Assembly (NCBI RefSeq): GCF_900102515.1
Contig: NZ_FMVS01000005.1
Location: forward strand, 62,001-126,000
Source: Butyrivibrio sp. INlla14
Lineage (GTDB): Bacteria; Bacillota; Clostridia; Lachnospirales; Lachnospiraceae
Direction: 5' to 3'
DNA length: 64,000 bases
Positions 34,764 to 43,850 of this stretch are shown one piece after another (the stretch's first letter is position 1; every line of letters starts with the position of its first letter). Under the pieces are notes generated by a model. The model did no database searches and was not told where the DNA came from. It saw only the letters and a program-made list of their open reading frames with translations. A program made the translations under genes and the position numbers.

Positions 34764-37505
34764 ATGAATTATGGAAAAAGAGGTATCGTAGCGCAGGCGA
34801 GAGCCCTTAACTCCGGTACAGATAAATGGGGTAAAAAGATTTCTCTTTTTGGCCTTTATGCAGCTCTTTCCCTGATGATTGGAACAGTTATCATTGGTTC
34901 CAGTGCAGGACTTGGTGTGTTTAATGGCATTAGAGACACATCGCCTGATATCACAAATATCAGCGTTACTCCAAAAGGCTTTTCAACATTTGTATATGAT
35001 ACAGATGGCAATCAGATTGCCAAGCTCGTTTCTACAGATTCCAACCGTATTCCTGTAACCTGGGATATGATTCCTGAAAATCTGGCCAATGCATTTGTTG
35101 CCATTGAGGATAACAGATTCTATGAGCATAACGGAATCGATATCCAGGGTATCATAAGAGCTGGAGTTGAAGGCATTAAATCTGGTGGTGATTTTTCGCA
35201 GGGTGCCAGTACTATAACCCAGCAGCTCATCAAGAATAACGTCTTTTCTGGATGGACCAATGAAGCTACCATGCAGAAGATTAAACGTAAGATTCAGGAG
35301 CAGTACTTGGCTGTTCAGCTTGAGAAGACTATGTCCAAACAGGAAATACTCCTCAACTATCTGAACACTATCAACCTTGGATCAAATACACTTGGCGTTC
35401 AGGCAGCTTCTCTTCGTTACTTTAATAAATCCTGTAGCGAACTTACTCTTTCAGAGAGCGCATGTATAGCTGCTATTACTCAGAATCCTAGTAGATACAA
35501 TCCTATTACTCATCCTGAGAAGAATGCCGAGAGACGTAAAAAGGTTCTGAATGACATGTGTAAGTACGGCTTCATTACAGAAGTTGAGCGTGATTCAGCA
35601 CTTGAGGATGACGTATATTCCAGGATTCAGAATGTCAATCAGGAGACAGGCGGAGATTCTACTGTCAATTCTTACTTTGTAGACGCTCTGACTAACGATG
35701 TACTTGATGACCTCATAGCAGCTGGATACAACGAGACTCAGGCCTATACACTTTTATACAGCGGTGGTCTTAAGATCTATTCAACGCAGGATTCCAAGAT
35801 CCAGGCTATATGTGATGAAGTTTATCAAAACGAGGAAAATTATCCAGCAGGGACTAAGTGGCTTCTGAGCTATGAATTGTCTGTTCAGTCCCCAGATGGT
35901 ACCGTGACTAACCATAGCACAGAAATGTACCAGTCCTATTACAAAGAACGTATAAAAGGCTTTAACCTGCTCTACTCCTCTGAGGAAGCAGCCCAGGAAG
36001 CAATTGACGCTTACAAGGCCGATGTTATGGGCGAGGGCGACACAGTTCTTGGTGAGAAGATAACACTTACTCCACAGCCTCAGGTTTCTATTACTGTAGA
36101 GGATCACAGCACAGGATATGTGGTTGCCATGGTAGGTGGCCGTGGTCAGAAAACTGCCAGCAGAACACTTAACAGAGCAACAGATGCATATCGTCAGCCA
36201 GGTTCAACCTTCAAGGTTCTTTCAACCTACGCTCCTGGTATTGACAGTGCCGGCCTCACGCTTGCTACTGTATTTAACGATGCCCCATTTGCCTATGATA
36301 ATGGTACTCTTGTAAAAAACTGGTGGGGATCTGAATATAGAGGTCTTAATACTGTAAGAACAGCCATCAGAGATTCTATGAACGTCATTGCAGTTGAGGC
36401 ATTTACACTTATCACTCCTCAGCTCGGATACGACTACCTCAAGAATTTCGGCTTTACTACCATAACTGATGGAGTGGTCATAAACGGTAAAGTTTACTCC
36501 GATATCCAGCAGTCAACTGCTCTTGGTGGACTTACCTTTGGTGTAAAAAATATTGAGCTCAATGCCGCGTACGCAGCAATTGCTAATGGTGGTGTATACA
36601 TTGAGCCTAAGCTATATACTAAAATTGTTGACCACGATGGCAATGTGATCATTGATAATACTGAACCCAAGTCTAAGAGAGTTTTAAAAGAGACAACTGC
36701 GTTTCTTTTAACAAGCGCTATGTCAGACGTTGTTACAAGCGGCACCGGTGGATCAGTAAACTTTGGCACAACTGCTATTGCAGGTAAGACTGGTACAACT
36801 ACAAACTATGTTGACGTATGGTTTGCAGGTTATACCAACTACTACACAGCAACTACCTGGACTGGCTATGACAACAACGCTCACATGAGTGATCCTGCTG
36901 AGAAAAATCTCTCCAAGACAATGTGGAGAAAGGTCATGTCCAAGATTCACGAAGATCTTCCATACTCTGGCTTTTCTGTTCCATCCGGAATTGTAACAGC
37001 TACTGTATGTTCAAGATCCGGCAAGGCTCCTATAGAAGGCTTGTGTAATGGAACTCTTATGAGTGAATACTTTGAAGAGGGAACAGTTCCAACAGAAAGC
37101 TGTGATGTCCACTATGCGGGAACCATGTGTGCTATCGACGGTCGTCCAGCTACAGAGTTCTGTCCATTCAAGACGGCAGGCGTATTTGAGCTCACCCCCG
37201 AAGTCCCAGCAGCTCTGCAGTCCGGCTTCGTAAATTACACACCGACCAATTCGGCTTATACCACAGTGACTGATGAGAATGGCAATGAGGTCCGTGTTCT
37301 TAATACCTGCCATCACACTGGAGAGTTCATGACTCAGGAAGGAATTGACGCTATAATTGCTGCAGAACAGGCTCAAGCAATTGCAGCGGCTCAGGCAGCT
37401 CAAGCCGCAGCTCAGGCAGCCAATCCAGAAGCTCCTGCTCCTGAACAACCAGCAACCGACTCAGTAGTCAATGAAGTTCCAGCAGATGTATCTGCCGGCA
37501 ACTAA
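34764..37505 (+). CDS. Class A penicillin-binding protein (PBP1A-type transglycosylase/transpeptidase)
   Basis: 913 residues. One membrane span (about 27-50), then a GT51 glycosyltransferase domain (ENLANAFVAIEDNRFYEHNGID, GASTITQQLIKN, QEILLNYLNTINLG) and a transpeptidase domain with Ser motif PGSTFK, RDSMN and AGKTGTT. The C-terminal ~50 residues are Ala/Gln/Pro-rich and low in complexity (AQAIAAAQAAQAAAQ), probably a wall-spanning tail. It polymerises and cross-links peptidoglycan outside the membrane. Single gene with its own promoter and terminator. Confidence 0.95.
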   Translation: MNYGKRGIVAQARALNSGTDKWGKKISLFGLYAALSLMIGTVIIGSSAGLGVFNGIRDTSPDITNISVTPKGFSTFVYDTDGNQIAKLVSTDSNRIPVTWDMIPENLANAFVAIEDNRFYEHNGIDIQGIIRAGVEGIKSGGDFSQGASTITQQLIKNNVFSGWTNEATMQKIKRKIQEQYLAVQLEKTMSKQEILLNYLNTINLGSNTLGVQAASLRYFNKSCSELTLSESACIAAITQNPSRYNPITHPEKNAERRKKVLNDMCKYGFITEVERDSALEDDVYSRIQNVNQETGGDSTVNSYFVDALTNDVLDDLIAAGYNETQAYTLLYSGGLKIYSTQDSKIQAICDEVYQNEENYPAGTKWLLSYELSVQSPDGTVTNHSTEMYQSYYKERIKGFNLLYSSEEAAQEAIDAYKADVMGEGDTVLGEKITLTPQPQVSITVEDHSTGYVVAMVGGRGQKTASRTLNRATDAYRQPGSTFKVLSTYAPGIDSAGLTLATVFNDAPFAYDNGTLVKNWWGSEYRGLNTVRTAIRDSMNVIAVEAFTLITPQLGYDYLKNFGFTTITDGVVINGKVYSDIQQSTALGGLTFGVKNIELNAAYAAIANGGVYIEPKLYTKIVDHDGNVIIDNTEPKSKRVLKETTAFLLTSAMSDVVTSGTGGSVNFGTTAIAGKTGTTTNYVDVWFAGYTNYYTATTWTGYDNNAHMSDPAEKNLSKTMWRKVMSKIHEDLPYSGFSVPSGIVTATVCSRSGKAPIEGLCNGTLMSEYFEEGTVPTESCDVHYAGTMCAIDGRPATEFCPFKTAGVFELTPEVPAALQSGFVNYTPTNSAYTTVTDENGNEVRVLNTCHHTGEFMTQEGIDAIIAAEQAQAIAAAQAAQAAAQAANPEAPAPEQPATDSVVNEVPADVSAGN

Positions 37506-37527
37506 GCCCACTCTTGCGCACATTAAG

Positions 37528-37580
37528 AAAAGCTACATCAACATCTTCAAGTATACTTGAGAGATTGATGTAGCTTTTTT
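37528..37580 (+). terminator. Terminator after the PBP gene, same palindrome family as 34.3 kb
   Basis: AAAAGCTACATCAA / TTGATGTAGCTTTTTT arms around CTTCAAGTATACTTGAGAG. Strong terminator. The central wording repeats that of 34272-34331. It is followed at 37590-37608 by GCATTTGTCAGTGATGAG, also found in the left arm of the large repeat. Confidence 0.85.
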
Positions 37581-37614
37581 ATTGTAGTAAATCTGCATTT
37601 GTCAGTGATGAGGG

Positions 37615-38547
37615 TCATACGCCCTCAAGATCAAATTGTGGAATGAAGCTCTCTGTTGCAGTTTCACCTACCTGCATAAAGCCATTTACAACGCCAATTT
37701 GGGCCGCATAATCCACAAGGCTATCATATTCCCCTTTTGTTACCTTTCGGTCAATTTCAGGGTATCTGGAAAGTTCTCCGTTAGGGGTGTATTGATTCAT
37801 GAGACTAATATATATATTATCTCCATATTTATCATAAAGATATTTCACAATAAGTTTGCCTTGTATCAGCATTCCAGGCATCAAGAGATGTCTTACCACA
37901 ACGCCATTAGTCATGATCCTTTCACCAGATATCTCTTTTTCCACAAAGACAGGTACAGGCCTTTGCCTTACCATCTCTTCTATTGCCGCCTTGGCAGCGT
38001 CTACATAGCCCGGAGCTCTGCTATATCTAACAGAGTCCGCTTCCCTTATATACTTAAAATCCGGAAGATATATATCAACAAGGCCATCCAGACTCTTTAC
38101 AGTTTCAAGTTCCAGATAGGATGAAGTATTAAAAAGAAATGGAATCTTGATTCCCCTGTTTTTGGCCCTTTCTACAGCAGTTCTGATAGTTGGGATAAAC
38201 ATATCACCTGTAACGAGATTGATATTATTGGCGCCCTTATCCTCAAGCTCAAAGAAAATATCCACAAGTCTGTCAGTACTTATGACCTTATAGGTCTGTC
38301 CGCGACTGATAGCCTTGTTCTGGCAAAAGACACAGCCCATATTACAGCCGGAAAAGAAAACCGTTCCAGAGCCTGATGTACCTGAAATACAAGGTTCCTC
38401 CCACATGTGAAGAGCAGCCCTGGAAACACAAAGATCACTTTTTACCCTGCAGAATCCAGTAGTCAGGCATCTGTCGACGCCACATTTTCTGGGGCACAAT
38501 ATGCAATTATGATATTCTGCATGATCATCTCTCACCGGCCGCACCAC
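37615..38547 (-). CDS. Radical SAM protein, PflX/COG1313-type activating enzyme
   Basis: 310 residues. Radical SAM cluster motif CNMGCVFCQN near residue 68, preceded by a second Cys-rich stretch (CILCPRKCGVDRCLTTGFC). This layout is typical of PflX/COG1313 proteins related to pyruvate-formate-lyase activases. PDFKYIREADSVRYSRAPGY and LMNQYTPNGEL are family features. Its target is not known. It overlaps the MATE transporter gene by 23 bp, so the two are co-transcribed. Confidence 0.88.
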   Translation of the reverse strand: MVRPVRDDHAEYHNCILCPRKCGVDRCLTTGFCRVKSDLCVSRAALHMWEEPCISGTSGSGTVFFSGCNMGCVFCQNKAISRGQTYKVISTDRLVDIFFELEDKGANNINLVTGDMFIPTIRTAVERAKNRGIKIPFLFNTSSYLELETVKSLDGLVDIYLPDFKYIREADSVRYSRAPGYVDAAKAAIEEMVRQRPVPVFVEKEISGERIMTNGVVVRHLLMPGMLIQGKLIVKYLYDKYGDNIYISLMNQYTPNGELSRYPEIDRKVTKGEYDSLVDYAAQIGVVNGFMQVGETATESFIPQFDLEGV

Positions 38548-39922
38548 TAATTCTATTCTTTTTCACATAATAGACATAGTAAAAGAAAAATAGCACTGAG
38601 GTTGTTATCCAGGTAATAGGGTAACTTACCTCAACCATTTCAATTGTCTTGTTATAAGGAAAGGCTACCAGAATCCACACAACCCTTAGAAGGCAAATGC
38701 CGCTTAAAGTAATCAGCATCGGAACCAGTGCAGAACCCATTCCTCGCAAAACTCCTGAAAATATCTCAACTCCCACATAGGTCACATAAAATGGAGCCAA
38801 AAATTTTATCATCTGTATTCCTATATTTATAACTGACATATCATCTACAAAGATGTATAAAAAGCCCTTGCCGAAGAAATACAACACAATGCTAAGAGGG
38901 ATTGTAATCATAGCCGCAATTATAAATGCCTGTTTAGTGCTGTTTCTCACCCTGTCATACTTGCCAGCACCATAGTTCTGTCCAGCAAAAGTAGTAACAG
39001 CAGTTCCAAGCGAACTTATAGTCATCCAAAATAGGACATCTATCTTTCCATAAGCAGCCCAGGCCGCTGTTGCATCTTTTCCAAAGCTATTTATAGAAGC
39101 CTGGATCAGCATATTTGAAAGAGTATACATTGTAGTCTGGATTCCGGCAGGAAAACCAATCCTGATGATCCTTAAGAGCATTTCTTTATCAATACCAATC
39201 TGAGAAAGATAAAGTTTGAATGAATCATTACTCTTAGCAAGCATATAGACCACAATAGCAGCGCTTATTATCTGGCATATAACAGTAGCTACAGCAACAC
39301 CAATAACGCCCTCTGTTATTCCCATCTTGCCAAGGCCTAATCCCAGAACAAAGAATATATCCAGAAAAATATTAGCAAAACAGCTGATGACAAGAACTAT
39401 CAACGGTCTTCTGGAATCTCCTACTGCTCTCAAGATACCAGCTCCCATATTATAAACGAGGTTTGCGACCATCCCGATAAAGTATATCCTCAAATAAGCC
39501 GTAGAGGCCTCTATTACCTCGGGAGGTGTCTTCATAATATCAATGACCCAGGAAGAGATTAAAAAGCCTATAATGGTTATCAGAACGCCACCAGAGATAG
39601 CCATGGCAATTGCTGTGTGCACGGCCTTTTTAACCTCTTTCTTCCTGCCAGCGCCGTAAAACTGCGCAATTACTACGGTTGCTCCAGAAGAAAGCCCCAT
39701 AAAAAAGCCCACAAAAAGATTAACCACCATTGCGGCAGATCCGCCAACAGCAGCAAGTCCTTCACTTCCAACCGCTTTACCCACAATAACTGCGTCTACA
39801 GTATTATAAAACTGCTGAAAAAACGCTCCCAAAAGAAGAGCCCAAAAATATGAGATCATGCCCTTCCAAATAGAGCCTTCTGTAATTAAATTATCTGAAG
39901 TAGTCTTTTTTATTCCAAACAT
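38525..39922 (-). CDS. MATE-family multidrug/metabolite efflux transporter
   Basis: About 465 residues, twelve predicted spans. MATE features: FFQQFYNTVDAVIVGKAVGSEGLAAVGGSAAMV near the N terminus and GAGILRAVGDSRRPLIVL in the middle. It couples Na+ or H+ influx to export of cationic compounds. The open frame extends to 40096, but the ATG at 39922 (MFGIKKTTSDNL) follows CAGGTG and gives a normal length. Confidence 0.92.
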   Translation of the reverse strand: MFGIKKTTSDNLITEGSIWKGMISYFWALLLGAFFQQFYNTVDAVIVGKAVGSEGLAAVGGSAAMVVNLFVGFFMGLSSGATVVIAQFYGAGRKKEVKKAVHTAIAMAISGGVLITIIGFLISSWVIDIMKTPPEVIEASTAYLRIYFIGMVANLVYNMGAGILRAVGDSRRPLIVLVISCFANIFLDIFFVLGLGLGKMGITEGVIGVAVATVICQIISAAIVVYMLAKSNDSFKLYLSQIGIDKEMLLRIIRIGFPAGIQTTMYTLSNMLIQASINSFGKDATAAWAAYGKIDVLFWMTISSLGTAVTTFAGQNYGAGKYDRVRNSTKQAFIIAAMITIPLSIVLYFFGKGFLYIFVDDMSVINIGIQMIKFLAPFYVTYVGVEIFSGVLRGMGSALVPMLITLSGICLLRVVWILVAFPYNKTIEMVEVSYPITWITTSVLFFFYYVYYVKKNRISGAAGER

Positions 39923-40023
39923 TTGTCTGCACCTGTTTCTAAACTTATGATTCAAAGAAAATTTATCCCTTATATACATGATACATGATTTGCAAAAAAC
40001 ATTTTCTTTAAAATACAAAACAA

Positions 40024-40060
40024 AAAGTAAAAGGTGTTCCATGTATAAACATGAAACACC
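40024..40060 (-). terminator. Terminator of tRNA-Leu
   Basis: Minus-strand stem GGTGTT-CATGT / ACATG-AACACC (40033-40059) followed by TTTTACTTTTTG, 10 bp after the tRNA 3' end. Confidence 0.75.
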
Positions 40061-40069
40061 CTCTAATCC

Positions 40070-40149
<80 letters not shown>

Positions 40150-40171
40150 ATAGTGAAAATTATAAAATAAA

Positions 40172-40203
40172 AATCCCTACTCTTCAAACGAAGTCTAGGG
40201 ATT
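40172..40203 (-). terminator. Stem-loop terminator at the prophage/tRNA junction
   Basis: Minus-strand AATCCCTA / TAGGGATT arms followed by TTTTATTTT, between the last phage gene and tRNA-Leu. It would end late phage transcription before the tRNA. Confidence 0.7.
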
Positions 40204-40274
40204 AACAATGAGGGACGGAGTTCTATATCCGAACCTCTCAATCCTAAATGAGTATAACATATTTGTGCTGATTG

Positions 40275-40556
40275 TCAATTCTCCGGCTGCATAGGATCCT
40301 CTGTGGGCTCCTCTGCGGCCTTTTCTTTTTCAGAGGTATAAATATACCCCTCAAGGCCGTTTTCTTTTAATTTGGCCAAATTATCCTCAGCATCCACCTT
40401 GCTAAAAGGTCCTGCATTCACAACCAGGTAATCACCCTCAGTGATATTAACCTTAGCGCAATGCTCTGCTGCCTCATCCTTTCTCTTTGCAGCATATTCC
40501 GGAGTGTTCTTTGCAAACATCCCCAGCATGATCATATACTTTGCATCCTTTTTCAT
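40275..40556 (-). CDS. Small SPOR-like protein at the phage end
   Basis: 93 residues. A beta-alpha-beta pattern (KYMIMLGMFAKNTPEYAAKRKDEA ... YLVVNAGPFSKVDAEDNLAKLKENGLEGYIY) resembles SPOR domains, which bind denuded septal peptidoglycan. No signal peptide; acidic tail. It follows the endolysin gene by 10 bp and may act with it at the wall or be an unrelated accessory protein. Confidence 0.6.
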   Translation of the reverse strand: MKKDAKYMIMLGMFAKNTPEYAAKRKDEAAEHCAKVNITEGDYLVVNAGPFSKVDAEDNLAKLKENGLEGYIYTSEKEKAAEEPTEDPMQPEN

Positions 40557-40566
40557 GGTTTCCTCC

Positions 40567-41901
40567 TTATCTTCTCAGGTATTCTCCGGAACTGAATCCG
40601 GTGTACTGTACTCCATTCAGGGTGAATTGAATATATAGCCACCTGGTAGAGCCCACCCTGGTGTAATATCCATAATTTTGTACCCTGGTACCCTTTGGCA
40701 TTACCACAAGGCTCTTTTTGTCGGTACCGGCTCCATCCCTTAGGTGGAGATCAGCTGTTGCTGTGTATGTTCCGGCCATATCCTTATCCATCAGCTGTGC
40801 AGCCTCTGATGCCTTTACTTTTGCCGGTGTGGCCGGAGCGATAGGTGCTCCTCCGACATACTTATCAAAATAAACCTGCCCAAATGATGCTCTCTTGGCT
40901 TTCACAGCCTCACTCTGATCCTTTGGCCGCTCATATCCGGTGAGAACTGCATCTGATGCCTCCCTCACTGAGCTTGCACTTTGCAGAGCTCTCATCACTC
41001 CGGGATATCCTTTCAGCTCCAGCCCAAGGAAATTGAGCTGCATGTTCAGATCTCCGATTGATGCGCCTGCTGCCTTTGCATGGTTCAAAAGGTTCTGCTT
41101 TCTGCTCCAGTAGGTCCATTGTGCCAGGCCATATCCTGCTGCATCCTTTACAAAATTGGTATATGCTCCGGAATCTACCGCCTGGGTGTACTGCTCATCA
41201 CTCATGCCCAAGGATCTCTCATATGTGTTCTGCAAATTGTTAGATCTCAATCCGCTTTCTGCATACAGATTTCCCATGAGGCCTGCTGCCCCATACTTGT
41301 TTCCAATGAGGGATACAAGATAATCCCAAATGGCTTTCTCTCCGGTTGTGGCCGGAGCTGCGTTTTCAGCATACTGCACATATGGGAGCTTGCCGTGCTT
41401 TTGCCATGTTCGTGCATTGTATCCGGCTTTTGCTCCTATATTGCCAAGAGCTGTGATCTGCACCTTATTCTCCCACTTGGGTGTGCATTCGATCACAAGG
41501 CCATCACCGATATATACACCGATATGCCCAGGGAGCCATACAGCCTCTCCCGGAATGATATTGGAGAAATCCGTGCTCACATCCTTACATTTCTGTATCA
41601 TCTGATCTGCTCCGATATCCGGAACACCATTGGATGTGTATGTGGCTCCTCCGTATGTGGCATTCTTGTTTCCATTCCAGCCCCACAGGATGCCTTTTAT
41701 AAGGCATACACAATCAAATCCAAACTTTCCCATGGCTCCGGATCTGATCTGAGCTGCATGCTGTATGTTGTAATTGTTGTTGGTGGTGTACCTTTTGATG
41801 TTCTTTTCACTGATAAGAGCTCCAAAGCATCCCATCACATAATATGTTTCATGTGCCTGGGCATCTTTCAGCTTTGATATAAACTCTTTTACATTCATCA
41901 T
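40567..41901 (-). CDS. Phage endolysin: NlpC/P60-like + lysozyme-like + SH3-type domains
   Basis: About 444 residues, three modules. About 1-175 is an NlpC/P60-type cysteine peptidase (catalytic Cys in FGFDCVCLIKGILWGW, His in GHIGVYIGDGLVIECTP). About 190-340 is a phage lysozyme-like muramidase (KYGAAGLMGNLYAESGLRSN with the Glu, AGYGLAQWTYWSRK). The C-terminal ~70 residues form an SH3b-like wall-binding domain (ATADLHLRDGAGTDKKSLVVMPKG). Two different catalytic domains would cut stem peptide and glycan. No signal peptide, so a holin is needed. The ATG at 41901 follows GAGGGG. Confidence 0.88.
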   Translation of the reverse strand: MMNVKEFISKLKDAQAHETYYVMGCFGALISEKNIKRYTTNNNYNIQHAAQIRSGAMGKFGFDCVCLIKGILWGWNGNKNATYGGATYTSNGVPDIGADQMIQKCKDVSTDFSNIIPGEAVWLPGHIGVYIGDGLVIECTPKWENKVQITALGNIGAKAGYNARTWQKHGKLPYVQYAENAAPATTGEKAIWDYLVSLIGNKYGAAGLMGNLYAESGLRSNNLQNTYERSLGMSDEQYTQAVDSGAYTNFVKDAAGYGLAQWTYWSRKQNLLNHAKAAGASIGDLNMQLNFLGLELKGYPGVMRALQSASSVREASDAVLTGYERPKDQSEAVKAKRASFGQVYFDKYVGGAPIAPATPAKVKASEAAQLMDKDMAGTYTATADLHLRDGAGTDKKSLVVMPKGTRVQNYGYYTRVGSTRWLYIQFTLNGVQYTGFSSGEYLRR

Positions 41902-41906
41902 GAGGA

Positions 41907-42245
41907 TCACCCCTCTTTCTTAAATATCGCCTCAATGAGAGCCTTGATGGCTGTGGAGAGCTGTTTATATAAATTATCGTACCCAAATATAGCTCCATAG
42001 CACACCAGGATGCCCACAAGGATTGCAACCGGCCAATAATACCAAAAGATGTGCCAGTGCATGATGCTGCATATGATCACCATTGTGAGGATTGTGAGAA
42101 CCTCTGCAATGATGAGCACCACTACCTGTGCCGGGCAGTTCTCTCTGTTTACTATCTTCTTGATCACCTGTGAAATCACATTGGTGAGTGCTACCAGCAG
42201 AACCACTGTTGCTGCTCCTATTGCCATGATCTGCATTGCATCCAT
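41907..42245 (-). CDS. Phage holin candidate
   Basis: 112 residues with three strongly hydrophobic segments (about 5-25, 40-62 and 66-90) and a basic C terminus (AIKALIEAIFKKEG). It sits directly before the endolysin gene. Size, topology and position are those of phage holins that open the membrane at lysis. A CTCCTA-type complement (TAGGAGG on the minus strand) precedes the ATG. Confidence 0.75.
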   Translation of the reverse strand: MDAMQIMAIGAATVVLLVALTNVISQVIKKIVNRENCPAQVVVLIIAEVLTILTMVIICSIMHWHIFWYYWPVAILVGILVCYGAIFGYDNLYKQLSTAIKALIEAIFKKEG

Positions 42246-42257
42246 ATACTTATCCTC

Positions 42258-42626
42258 CTATCCTGCTGCATTATCATTGTTTTTGATGGCCATCTCATAT
42301 GTGATGCCACCCTCACAGTTTTCTCTGCCTGCTTTCAGGCTGTATGCCCAGTATGCAAAAACCTCTCCTACTGTTGCCCCAATAAGAGCAGTGAGTGGTG
42401 AGAGGTCCATAAAGTGCCACATAGCAAGCATTGAATATATCTGAATGATTGTGCACATGATCATCATGTACCACAATCCGGCTTTTGAGGTGCTGAGCTT
42501 TTTCTTTTTCCGGAAAGATCTCTTGAGCTCTCTTTCCTCCTGTTTCATCTGCTTAAGCTCTCCCTGCCTTTGAATTTCTTTCATCCGGTATTTATGCCGG
42601 ATCCTTTCCCTTTCCATTACTGCCAT
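42258..42626 (-). CDS. Small membrane protein of the lysis region
   Basis: 122 residues. The first ~45 are highly charged and predicted helical (basic, Arg/Lys/Glu-rich), followed by two membrane spans (about 53-72 and 78-98) and a short tail. Unrecognised family. Its position between the coiled-coil protein and the holin suggests a holin partner or antiholin; this is inference. Confidence 0.6.
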   Translation of the reverse strand: MAVMERERIRHKYRMKEIQRQGELKQMKQEERELKRSFRKKKKLSTSKAGLWYMMIMCTIIQIYSMLAMWHFMDLSPLTALIGATVGEVFAYWAYSLKAGRENCEGGITYEMAIKNNDNAAG

Positions 42627-43116
42627 TGTTTTTCCCTCTTAAATCAAAATCATTTGTTTCCTGGCACTGATGAAAAACCTGCATGATGTACTTGAACTCT
42701 GCCTCATATACTCCATTTGGCTGCTTTGTTCGCTCCACCAATCTCTCATATTTTTCATTCAGGGCTATGATCTGATTGAACTCAGCCTCTGAATGCCGGA
42801 TGCCCGGCTTTTGCAGTTCGTGATAGAATGAGAAAATCTGTGTTTTGATTGAATCGGCCACATCAATAGCCTCCTGGAGGGAGAGCTCCTCTATTTTTTT
42901 CTCAAGCTCCTCCTGTTTTCTTTCGATCCCATCAAGCCGCTTATTTGTTTCCTTTTGGTTGCTGTCGATCTTTTCAATCAGCTGTGCACTTGCCTTGGAT
43001 CCTATCCATTTGAGCAGTGCACTGATTGGATTGATCTTGATTTTGGATACCTCGATAAACAGAGAGAGGAATCCAATGATACCGATTGCCCAGCCGGTAA
43101 TCTGTCCTATGCTCAT
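42592..43116 (-). CDS. Membrane-anchored coiled-coil phage protein
   Basis: 174 residues. N-terminal hydrophobic segment (GQITGWAIGIIGFLSLFIEV), then a coiled coil (about 45-85, IDSNQKETNKRLDGIERKQEELEKKIEEL) and a helical C-terminal half ending in a Gly/Asn/Lys tail. It overlaps the next gene by 35 bp. No family recognised; the layout recalls phage lysis-associated or tail-attached proteins. Confidence 0.6.
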   Translation of the reverse strand: MSIGQITGWAIGIIGFLSLFIEVSKIKINPISALLKWIGSKASAQLIEKIDSNQKETNKRLDGIERKQEELEKKIEELSLQEAIDVADSIKTQIFSFYHELQKPGIRHSEAEFNQIIALNEKYERLVERTKQPNGVYEAEFKYIMQVFHQCQETNDFDLRGKNNGSNGKGKDPA

Positions 43117-43319
43117 CTTTTACTCCTTTCCTGTGTTGTAGGTATCCCCACATTTAGATAAATGCAGCTGCTGCATGGCTCCTGGGAATATGGGATGTAA
43201 TAATCTTTACATTCCCCACATTCTCCATAGTGCTTGCATGCAGTGCTGCATTCCTCTAATGTTCGCTTGCAGTGTTTTAATGCCTCATGCTGGCAGATAA
43301 AATTATTCTGCCTCAACAT
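43113..43319 (-). CDS. Cysteine-rich small phage protein, putative zinc binding
   Basis: 68 residues with nine cysteines, several in pairs (CSTACKHYGECGECKDYY, CSSC), consistent with one or two zinc sites. No recognised family. It overlaps the neighbouring genes slightly, as is usual in this block. Confidence 0.55.
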   Translation of the reverse strand: MLRQNNFICQHEALKHCKRTLEECSTACKHYGECGECKDYYIPYSQEPCSSCIYLNVGIPTTQERSKR

Positions 43320-43500
43320 TTCTGAACATCCCTACAAGCTCTGTGTACTCATCATCTGTGATTCTGTCACAGGCAAGGAATACATCCAGCTTTTTCATCT
43401 GCTGTTCCTGCCAAATGAGATATCTCTGAGCTGTTACCGCTCCACGATCATATTCTGCATTCTTTGCATTGATGATCTTTTTCATGGATGAATATGCCAT
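43303..43500 (-). CDS. Small phage protein of unknown function
   Basis: About 65 residues, helical and charged (MKKIINAKNAEYDRGAVTAQRYLIWQEQQMKKLD). The ATG at 43500 follows AGGAGG. Similar short proteins often occur after tail-fibre genes in Clostridia phages; no function is assigned. Confidence 0.6.
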   Translation of the reverse strand: MAYSSMKKIINAKNAEYDRGAVTAQRYLIWQEQQMKKLDVFLACDRITDDEYTELVGMFRNVEAE

Positions 43501-43517
43501 ATGTGCCACCTCCTCTC

Positions 43518-43850
43518 TTAAATGATGCCTGCCATCTCTAACATGCAGGTTGTATATTCAGCATCTGATGCTAATGCTGCAATGACGGTATCCTGAGCCT
43601 CAAGCCTCTCTTTCATCTTTTCCATCTCAGGTGTGGAAAAGATCTGTGCCAGTTCCAAATATTCCTCATATTCTTCTTTGGTCAGCTGCGCCTCCTCATA
43701 GGCCCACACTGTGATTGTTTCCTCATTCTGTGTGATCTCTTTCTGAGTGATGTTTCTCCTGAGATACACTGTGGTGGGGCTTGATGTGGTATCAACCTCA
43801 TCCGGCTTGTTTGGCTGGCATCCTGTTACATTCTTCCATATGATCTGCAT
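43518..43850 (-). CDS. Phage protein downstream of the DGR reverse transcriptase
   Basis: 110 residues. N-terminal half beta-rich (TTVYLRRNITQKEITQNEETITVWAYEEAQLTKEEYEEYL), C-terminal half helical with a possible coiled coil. A perfect AAAGGAGG site precedes the ATG although the gene overlaps the RT by 53 bp. Of the type seen next to fibre genes in Firmicute phages. It does not resemble the Avd four-helix accessory protein. Confidence 0.65.
   Translation of the reverse strand: MQIIWKNVTGCQPNKPDEVDTTSSPTTVYLRRNITQKEITQNEETITVWAYEEAQLTKEEYEEYLELAQIFSTPEMEKMKERLEAQDTVIAALASDAEYTTCMLEMAGII

Noticed and set aside
40205..40245. tRNA 3'-end-like sequence beside tRNA-Leu that might be an att duplicate
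   Set aside because: The stem is imperfect and does not match the tRNA-Leu T-arm or acceptor end, so it cannot be called an att repeat.
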